Assembly: GCA_017694215.1 (NCBI GenBank) | Contig: JADIND010000204.1 | Span: 1-5,180 of the forward strand | Reading direction: 5' to 3' | Length of the DNA: 5,180 nucleotides | DNA from: Candidatus Scatousia excrementipullorum | GTDB taxonomy: Bacteria; Cyanobacteriota; Vampirovibrionia; Gastranaerophilales; Gastranaerophilaceae | In this document: positions 1 through 4,274 of the stretch, one piece after another | Position numbering within the stretch: position 1 is the stretch's first letter | Layout of the letters: each line of letters opens with the position of its first letter | Translations under genes and position numbers: made by a program | The notes under the pieces: generated by a model | Databases searched by the model: none | What the model was told of the DNA's origin: nothing | Seen by the model: only the letters and a program-made list of their open reading frames with translations

Positions 1-129
1 ATATTACATTTGACGGTTTATGCCTATTTGTATGTAGTAATTCATAAAAAGGTAATTATCACATTATCAATAAAGACTATTTACAAATTCAATGTTTCAT
101 GTAAAAATCACATTGGGTTTGCAGTATGA
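1..129 (+). CDS. C-terminal end of an unidentified upstream gene (partial)
   Basis: Frame 1 is open from the first base of the window to a TGA at 127-129, giving the last 42 residues of a protein that begins to the left. The TGA overlaps the ATG of the next gene in an ATGA arrangement, the same junction seen between the two glycosyltransferases downstream, which is the main reason to believe the frame is real. The other two forward frames are closed early, by stops at 11 and 45. The tail is hydrophobic at first (residues such as VYAYLYVVIH) and then basic with scattered hydrophobics (KTIYKF). That would suit the end of a membrane protein or of another polysaccharide enzyme, but no family can be named from so short a piece. 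A chance open frame of this length in AT-rich DNA is unlikely but not excluded. Confidence 0.5.
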   Translation: MLHLTVYAYLYVVIHKKVIITLSIKTIYKFNVSCKNHIGFAV

Positions 130-911
130 AAAAAGTTTCAGTAATAATACCTTGTTATAATCAATCGGAATACCTGCATGAAGCCGTTATGTCCGTAATT
201 AATTCAACTTATCAAAATGTTGAAATAATTGTTATAAATGACGGTTCTACTGATGTAACACATATAGATATGACAAATCTGTTGAAGGATTATGAAAATG
301 TAAAGTTGATTAATCAGGAAAATTCCGGTGTTTGTATTGCCAGAAACAACGGTATTGAACTTTGCAACGGAGATTACATTTTACCGCTTGACGCTGATGA
401 TAAAATCGAATCCACTTATATAGAAAAAGCAGTGAAAATATTAGAGGATAATTCTGATATCGGTATTGTTTATTGTGAGGTGGAAACTTTCGGGAAAATG
501 GGCGGGCAGCATTTGAGGCTAAAAGAGGCAGTCCTAAAAAATATGCTTATTCAGAATAGAATTTTTTCCTCTGCAATTTTTCGAAAATCACTGTTTTATG
601 ATGCAGGCGGTTACAAACCTGAAATGGAAAACGGATGTGAAGATTGGGATTTATGGCTTTCAATTATTGAAAGAGGGGCGAAAGTTTATAAAATACCACA
701 AACGCTCTTTTATTACAGAAAATCTGAAAATATCAGAACTGCACATGCTCTTAAACCTTTAAATTATTTACAAATCAGATTGAAGGTAGTTAATTTTCAC
801 AAAAAACTATATGATAAATTCGGCGGTATAATATATCCGGTACTGTTATTTATGGTTTTAAAAAATTTCGCTGCTCATTATTATAAAAAGCTGAAAGGTT
901 TATTTAAATGA
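126..911 (+). CDS. Family 2 (GT-A fold) glycosyltransferase
   Basis: This 261-residue protein should transfer a sugar from a nucleotide-sugar donor to a growing surface glycan on the cytoplasmic side of the membrane. The GT-A core is clear: the opening strand VSVIIPCYN (residues 4-12), the nucleotide-binding NDGSTD (38-43), the ENSGVCIARNNG segment (65-76), and the metal-binding DADD (89-92). A CEDWDLWL segment (171-178) supplies the acidic pair (E172, D173) expected near the acceptor site. The C-terminus (about 233-261) is a hydrophobic then lysine-rich stretch that could rest on the membrane; there is no clear transmembrane domain. Donor and acceptor cannot be read from sequence. The start overlaps the preceding stop (ATGA), there is no strong Shine-Dalgarno sequence, and its own stop overlaps the next start, so translation is probably coupled through the operon. 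Confidence 0.93.
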   Translation: MKKVSVIIPCYNQSEYLHEAVMSVINSTYQNVEIIVINDGSTDVTHIDMTNLLKDYENVKLINQENSGVCIARNNGIELCNGDYILPLDADDKIESTYIEKAVKILEDNSDIGIVYCEVETFGKMGGQHLRLKEAVLKNMLIQNRIFSSAIFRKSLFYDAGGYKPEMENGCEDWDLWLSIIERGAKVYKIPQTLFYYRKSENIRTAHALKPLNYLQIRLKVVNFHKKLYDKFGGIIYPVLLFMVLKNFAAHYYKKLKGLFK

Positions 912-1915
912 ATAAAATCAGTATTGTAATGCCTGTTTATAACAGTGAAAGTTATCTTGCTAAATGCTTGCAAAGTCTTGCCGTACAAACTTTTAAAGAT
1001 TTTGAAATTATTTGTATTAATGACGGGTCAACAGATAATTCTTTACAAATCCTCTATGAATTTAAAGAACGGTTTAAAGATTCAATGAGGATTGTTTCTC
1101 AGGAAAATAAAGGTGCAGGTGCCGCACGCAATATCGGATTTGAACTCGTGACAAGTCCGACAGTCCTTTTTCTTGACAGCGATGATTATTTTTATCCGGA
1201 TTTTCTTGAGAAAATGTACAAAAAGTATTTGGAGACAAATGCAAATATTGTTATTTGCCGGTATAACGTAATATTTCCTGACGGTAAAATTTATCAGCAA
1301 GGGGCCGGTATAAAGCAACAAATGCTTCCGGAAAAAGAAGTTTTTAGTAAAAGAGATATTCCTGAATATTTGTTTAATTTTTCAAATCCTGCAGTATGGA
1401 ACAAACTAATAAATGTTGATTTTATAAAAAGATACGGTTTAAAGTTTGAAAATGTAAAAGGGAGTAACGATGTATATTTTGTACTGGCGTCATTGTTTTT
1501 TGCCGGGAGCATAGCTGTTGTTGATGAAATTTTGATTGAATATAACTATTTAAATAACAATTCAATAACAGTCTGCCGTAAAAATAATATAAATGTAAGT
1601 GTAAGTATTTTGGAAACATGTAAAAAACTTGCGGAATTATGCAATGATAACAATGCTTTAAAAATAAGTTTGTATAATGCGTGGATTTCTTCTGTAATGT
1701 ATCAGTTTGACTTTTTAAAAGGAAAGCAGCGTCGGCAGTTTATTAATTTAATCAAACAAAATATTCCGCTTTATTCATGTTCAGAAGTCTATAAACCTTA
1801 TTTATATAACAGGTTGTTATTAATTAAGTATTTGCCTGTAGATGTTTTTATTTTTTTATATAAACTAAAATGTGTTATAAAACGATTACTGTTTTTAAAG
1901 AAAAATAGTTTTTAA
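908..1915 (+). CDS. Family 2 (GT-A fold) glycosyltransferase, longer EpsJ/CapS-like type
   Basis: A second, distinct glycosyltransferase of 335 residues. It has the opening strand ISIVMPVYN (4-12), NDGSTD (38-43), the ENKGAGAARNIG segment (66-77) and the metal-binding DSDD (90-93). After the core comes PAVWNKLINVDFIKR (161-175), typical of the capsule and exopolysaccharide branch of family 2, followed by SNDVYF (186-191), where N187-D188 sits at the place of the usual acidic pair. The last 100 or so residues are helical and basic, ending in a lysine-rich tail with a hydrophobic patch (VDVFIFLYKLK), suggesting membrane association. A GAAAGG at 893-898 lies 9 bases before the ATG, and the start overlaps the upstream stop by four bases. 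It appears to be the last gene of the operon. The two transferases resemble each other only in core motifs, so they probably add different sugars or linkages. Confidence 0.93.
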   Translation: MNKISIVMPVYNSESYLAKCLQSLAVQTFKDFEIICINDGSTDNSLQILYEFKERFKDSMRIVSQENKGAGAARNIGFELVTSPTVLFLDSDDYFYPDFLEKMYKKYLETNANIVICRYNVIFPDGKIYQQGAGIKQQMLPEKEVFSKRDIPEYLFNFSNPAVWNKLINVDFIKRYGLKFENVKGSNDVYFVLASLFFAGSIAVVDEILIEYNYLNNNSITVCRKNNINVSVSILETCKKLAELCNDNNALKISLYNAWISSVMYQFDFLKGKQRRQFINLIKQNIPLYSCSEVYKPYLYNRLLLIKYLPVDVFIFLYKLKCVIKRLLFLKKNSF

Positions 1916-1934
1916 TTTTGTGTTTAAAATATTG

Positions 1935-1968
1935 TTTCACTGTTTTTCTGCGGTTGACCGTGGTGAAA
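1935..1968. repeat. Inverted repeat TTTCAC/GTGAAA after the glycosyltransferase operon
   Basis: TTTCAC (1935-1940) and GTGAAA (1963-1968) form a 6-base inverted repeat with a 22-base interior. The interior holds a smaller CGG-TTGA-CCG stem (1951-1960). No T-tract follows, so it is a poor intrinsic terminator. It could be a recombinase or regulator binding site, or chance. Confidence 0.3.
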
Positions 1969-1986
1969 TTTGAATAAATGCTGTTA

Positions 1987-2014
1987 TTGTCTGCCGGCAT
2001 GAATTCACTATTAT
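1987..2014 (+). promoter_or_regulatory. Possible sigma-70-type promoter of the recombinase gene
   Basis: TTGTCT (1987-1992) and TATTAT (2009-2014) are separated by 16 bases; the -10 matches consensus at 5 of 6 positions and the -35 at 4 of 6. Transcription would begin near 2020, leaving a very short leader that contains little more than the Shine-Dalgarno sequence. No better pair was seen between 1916 and 2033. The assignment rests on pattern only. Confidence 0.35.
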
Positions 2015-2018
2015 AGTG
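1992..2018. promoter_or_regulatory. Three contiguous palindromes overlapping the recombinase promoter
   Basis: TGCCGGCA (1992-1999) is directly followed by TGAATTCA (2000-2007), and this shares two bases with CACTAT-T-ATAGTG (2006-2018). All three are perfect dyads, together 27 bases, lying across the spacer and -10 of the proposed promoter and ending just before the ribosome binding site. This placement suits operators for a repressor or for autoregulation. No protein can be assigned to them; the Cro/C1-like protein encoded at 3508-3711 is a candidate only by proximity. Confidence 0.4.
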
Positions 2019-2033
2019 TCAAAAGGAGGAAAT

Positions 2034-2576
2034 ATGACTACGGTTGAACCAATCAGGAAAATTGAAGATATTAAAAAAGTTGAATGTTTTCTGGCAAAGA
2101 AAAATCAGAGAGATTTGCTGATGTTTACTCTGGGGACAAACTGCGGATTAAGAATTTCCGACATTGTGGCTTTAAATGTTGAAGATGTCAGAGATAAAAC
2201 ATATATTCAAATAATAGAAAAAAAGACCGGAAAATATAAGAAATTCCCAATAAATTCAAAACTAAAACCGATGCTTGCAGAATATATAAAGGGAAAGAAT
2301 GACGATGATGCTTTGTTTACAACAATTTTTCAAAACAGAGTTGACCGTTTTGCCGCATATCATATTATAAAAGATGCATGTAAGGCTGCAGGTTTAGAAG
2401 AAAAAGTCGGAACTCACACAATGCGTAAAACTTTCGGCTATCACCATTACCGGAAGTTCAAAGATGTTGCTATGCTTCAGAAAATCTTTAACCATTCAAG
2501 TCCGCAGATTACCTTGAGATATATCGGGATTGAACAGGATAAAATTGATGAAAGTTATGTGAATTTTATTTTATAA
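2034..2576 (+). CDS. Compact tyrosine recombinase / integrase lacking the core-binding domain
   Basis: This protein should cut and rejoin DNA at specific sites through a covalent 3'-phosphotyrosine. The catalytic set is complete: R40 in CGLRISD, a lysine in the beta-hairpin KKTGKYKKFPI (probably K64), H128 and R131 in HTMRKTF, H154 in NHSS, and the nucleophile Y163 in TLRYIGI. At 180 residues it is only the catalytic domain; the N-terminal helical core-binding domain of the usual 300-400-residue integrases is absent, with box A already at residue 40. This resembles the size of FimB/FimE-type invertases and small integrases of phages and mobilizable elements. I prefer ATG 2034 over the in-frame GTG at 2016 because AAGGAGG (2023-2029) would otherwise lie inside the gene. 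It stands alone on its strand and converges on the next gene with a 3-base gap. Its substrate sites are not identifiable here. Confidence 0.93.
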   Translation: MTTVEPIRKIEDIKKVECFLAKKNQRDLLMFTLGTNCGLRISDIVALNVEDVRDKTYIQIIEKKTGKYKKFPINSKLKPMLAEYIKGKNDDDALFTTIFQNRVDRFAAYHIIKDACKAAGLEEKVGTHTMRKTFGYHHYRKFKDVAMLQKIFNHSSPQITLRYIGIEQDKIDESYVNFIL

Positions 2577-2579
2577 AAT

Positions 2580-3143
2580 TTATTTGAATATTTTATCTTT
2601 TGTTTCATTCAGATTTTTGATTACATATTTATCCAGCGTTTCCATTGCCTCATTCACAACATCCTGAATATTTGAAAATATGCTGCTGTTATATTTTTGC
2701 GATAGTCCTGCCAGTTTTTTGAGCGGCTTCTGTACAATTCCATACTCGTCAGCGTCAAGCTTTTCATACGGTGCAGCCTGTATTTCCGGTGGCCTATGTG
2801 TATCAGGATATTTTGATATTATATATTTTAGGGCACTGATTATGTTATTGCCGCTGTTAGCATTGCTGCTGAGCGGAATTCTGTCAATTTCTTCACCGTT
2901 TTTTTCTATATTTGTTTCGTAATAATCAAACAGTTTGTTTCCTTTAATGTGTTCAATTTTATAAATATCATCTTTTCCGTCATTTAAAATTGTATTAATT
3001 AATTTAAAAAATGTGCGGCCTTCATCTGCCGGATTTTTGATTGCATATTGAAACCCGTCAGCCAGAGTTTTTGTCGGTACAAATCTTGATTTAAAAACAG
3101 GGGGGTGGGTTTTGTCATGTATTATATTATTTACGGGTATCAT
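2580..3143 (-). CDS. Hypothetical soluble protein, 187 residues
   Basis: I do not recognise a family. The protein has no signal peptide and no membrane segment, and is rich in Lys, Asn, Asp and Ile. Visible parts are a short N-terminal tail with PPVFKSRF (14-21), a probably structured stretch from FVPTKTLADGF to LINTILNDG (21-55), a Gly/Asn/Ser-rich linker (about 93-99), and a helical C-terminus (about 140-187). It is the last gene of a minus-strand operon: its start lies 17 bases inside the upstream gene, with its own AAAGGAG (3158-3152) 8 bases before the ATG, so synthesis is likely coupled. The short VFK motif near its N-terminus also occurs in the upstream neighbour (VFKAN). The convergent recombinase ends 3 bases beyond its stop. 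The coding frame is well supported by length, ribosome binding site and overlap; the function is unknown. Confidence 0.8.
   Translation of the reverse strand: MIPVNNIIHDKTHPPVFKSRFVPTKTLADGFQYAIKNPADEGRTFFKLINTILNDGKDDIYKIEHIKGNKLFDYYETNIEKNGEEIDRIPLSSNANSGNNIISALKYIISKYPDTHRPPEIQAAPYEKLDADEYGIVQKPLKKLAGLSQKYNSSIFSNIQDVVNEAMETLDKYVIKNLNETKDKIFK
3100..3105. repeat. G6 homopolymer inside the 187-residue gene
   Basis: Six consecutive G on the + strand (C on the coding strand) cover H13-P14-P15 of the hypothetical protein, immediately before its VFK motif. In such AT-rich DNA it stands out, and slippage there would truncate the protein near its N-terminus. At six bases it is short for a phase-variation tract. 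Confidence 0.35.
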
Positions 3144-3495
3144 TTGTTTTGCTCCTTTGGGTATTTTTATTTGTTTTTTCTACACCTTTGGCATCTTTTA
3201 TTATAAATGGTCGTACAAATGCCCAGGTTCCATATAATGATGTTAACAACCCGGCAGCCATTGTACATTTAAAAAGTTTTGGGTGTTTGCCTTTGTTCAC
3301 AAGACCCCCGAGTGTTACAAGCGTTGTGCCGGTCATAATCCCGAGATAACCTTTAAATATCGTCCGCGGTACAACTATAGTATCAGTCATATCCGATGAA
3401 TTGCGGGTATTTTCGTGAATTTTATCAAGCCAGCTTTTATTTTGCTGCTGTTTGTTTGCTTTAAATACGGCTGTGTTGATGGTTTGAATTTTCAT
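3127..3495 (-). CDS. Hypothetical small membrane protein with two transmembrane helices
   Basis: A 122-residue protein of unknown family. The N-terminal 45 residues are polar and Gln/Asn/Lys rich, containing AVFKANKQQQ (9-18). Two hydrophobic segments follow, about 49-66 (GYLGIMTGTTLVTLGGLV) and about 77-99 (ending RPFII), joined by a short basic loop, NKGKHPK. The C-terminal tail is highly basic and polar. Positive residues occur on both outer flanks as well as in the loop, so the orientation is not certain; a helical hairpin in the inner membrane with both ends in the cytoplasm is plausible. There is no signal peptide. The ATG is 12 bases after the stop of the regulator gene, with AGGG (3504-3501) as a weak ribosome binding site. 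Its 3' end overlaps the next gene by 17 bases, placing it in the middle of a three-gene operon. Confidence 0.78.
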   Translation of the reverse strand: MKIQTINTAVFKANKQQQNKSWLDKIHENTRNSSDMTDTIVVPRTIFKGYLGIMTGTTLVTLGGLVNKGKHPKLFKCTMAAGLLTSLYGTWAFVRPFIIKDAKGVEKTNKNTQRSKTNDTRK

Positions 3496-3507
3496 ATTTT
3501 CCCTAAT

Positions 3508-3711
3508 CTAGTCAGGAATATATTCAAATATATCCTGTATTCTACAGTTTAAAGCATTGCACAATTTGTTCAAAGTTTCAAGTTCTATTGTTTTTGTTTT
3601 ATCATGATAAATTCTGAATACCGTGACATGTGTAAGTCCTGCAATTCTTGCAACTTCAGCCATATTCAAACGTCTGCGTCCCATTATTTCAGAAAGTTTA
3701 TTTCGTATCAT
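3508..3711 (-). CDS. Cro/C1-type (XRE, HTH_26-like) transcriptional regulator
   Basis: A 67-residue DNA-binding protein made of little more than one Cro/C1 helix-turn-helix domain. Residues 16-24 (NMAEVARIA) form the first helix of the motif, and 27-37 (THVTVFRIYHD) the recognition helix. The conserved second half, LETLNKLCNALNCRIQDIFEYIPD (44-67), matches the ending of the small HTH_26 family found on plasmids, phages and islands. It probably controls its own three-gene operon and perhaps the neighbouring recombinase. I chose the ATG at 3711, although no Shine-Dalgarno sequence precedes it. A TTG start at 3792 would add 27 residues rich in Tyr, Arg and Pro, but that stretch is antisense to the pilin remnant and its central part is a 9-base tandem repeat, so it is probably not protein. 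A weak -10 (TATTAT, minus strand 3780-3775) lies upstream without a good -35. Confidence 0.85.
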   Translation of the reverse strand: MIRNKLSEIMGRRRLNMAEVARIAGLTHVTVFRIYHDKTKTIELETLNKLCNALNCRIQDIFEYIPD

Positions 3712-3716
3712 AATAA

Positions 3717-4166
3717 AATTTTGATGACGGTAACGGCGGTAACGCGGGTAATCGAGAGGGGGTTCTTGCTTGTTATAATACGTATCTTGCAAAATATTTG
3801 AAGAAAACTACAGAAATAGATAATGGTGGAACGACTATTGATATAATGTCTGCAGATGGTTCTAAGATTAAGCTCAGCAGCGGGTATTGCTTGGATATAA
3901 ATTTTGACAGCAACGGTCAAAAAGCACCTAATACACATGGAGTTGATATGTTTGATTTTCTTCTTTGTACAGAAGAAGGCTATAATGCAGGTTTACTTAG
4001 AAATAAAGAAATGCCTTTTGATGCATATTTTTCTGGCTGCGGAAGAACCGGATACTCAAGAACTCAACTCCTAAATGAATGCAAATCTAATCAGCTTTAC
4101 TGTTCAGGTCTTTTAATGTATGACGGCTGGGAAATTAAGGATGATTATCCTTATAAACTAAAATAA
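3717..4166 (+). pseudogene. 3' remnant of a pilin/pseudopilin-like gene
   Basis: The reading frame is open from 3717 (after a TAA at 3714-3716) to a TAA at 4164, but has no ATG or GTG; the only candidate start is a TTG at 3798 without a ribosome binding site. The preserved part looks like the globular C-terminal domain of a type IV pilin or type II secretion pseudopilin. It has a LDINFDSNGQKAPNTHGVD segment (codons 32-50 counted from the TTG), which matches the D-x-N-x-G...PN..G.D.F pattern of such proteins, followed by a Cys-rich end. Reading upstream of the TTG gives LACYNTYLAKY, which continues smoothly into it, so the real gene was longer. The prepilin peptidase site and hydrophobic N-terminal helix (GFTLxE type) are absent from the whole window. 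The gene therefore appears to have lost its front, with the junction close to the regulator start at 3711. Product is probably not made or not assembled. Confidence 0.7.
3728..3752. repeat. Three tandem GGTAA(C/T) repeats with 9-base period
   Basis: CGGTAAC (3728-3734), CGGTAAC (3737-3743) and GGGTAAT (3746-3752) recur every 9 bases. They end 17 bases before the start codon of the minus-strand regulator, where they read GTTACCG. In the pilin frame they encode a Gly-Asn repeat (GNGGNAGN). The stretch is much richer in GC than its surroundings. It may be a leader or operator element of the regulator operon, or a low-complexity linker of the lost pilin. Confidence 0.5.
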
Positions 4167-4203
4167 TTAACTTTTTCTTAATAATTCATGGGGCCTAAAC
4201 CTA

Positions 4204-4246
4204 TTGATTAGTTTTTTTGTTAATGATATAAAAAACATGTTATAGA
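4204..4246 (+). promoter_or_regulatory. Two overlapping candidate promoters for gap
   Basis: The first is TTGATT (4204-4209), 17 bases, TATAAA (4227-4232). The second is TTGTTA (4217-4222), 18 bases, TATAGA (4241-4246), with a TG at 4238-4239 forming an extended -10. Either gives a short leader of about 20 to 40 bases before gap. Closely stacked promoters would suit a highly expressed glycolytic gene. The 108 bases between the pilin remnant and gap hold nothing else that I can support. Confidence 0.5.
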
Positions 4247-4274
4247 TTTACAGAATAAGAAGGAGTAAAAACTT

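Noticed and set aside
1082..1619. Three minus-strand open frames inside the second glycosyltransferase gene
   Set aside because: They are antisense to a protein with clear family motifs and show no recognisable domain or ribosome binding site.
2016..2033. GTG start for the recombinase six codons upstream
   Set aside because: It would place the AAGGAGG Shine-Dalgarno sequence inside the gene; the ATG at 2034 is correctly spaced from it.
2568..2579. ATTTTATAAAAT palindrome between the convergent genes as a bidirectional terminator
   Set aside because: The stem is entirely A/T and too weak to count as an intrinsic terminator; in AT-rich DNA it is easily chance.
2680..2922. Plus-strand open frame opposite the 187-residue gene
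   Set aside because: Its hydrophobic Ser/Leu-rich translation is what antisense of a Lys/Asn/Asp-rich gene gives; the minus-strand gene has a good ribosome binding site and operon overlap.
3712..3792. N-terminal extension of the regulator from a TTG start
   Set aside because: The extension is antisense to the pilin remnant, is partly a 9-base tandem repeat, and is not part of any Cro/C1 domain.
1926..3800. AAAATATT shared by 1926-1933 and 3791-3798 as a possible attachment-site pair
   Set aside because: Eight A/T bases recur often by chance in this composition, and no longer match extends from it.
3604..3938. Other open frames around the regulator and pilin junction on both strands, including plus 3149-3349
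   Set aside because: All overlap better-supported frames and look like shadows with odd composition.
4195..4218. CTAA/TTAG hairpin followed by seven T as a terminator after the pilin remnant
   Set aside because: The stem has only about four mostly A/T pairs; well placed, but too weak to call.
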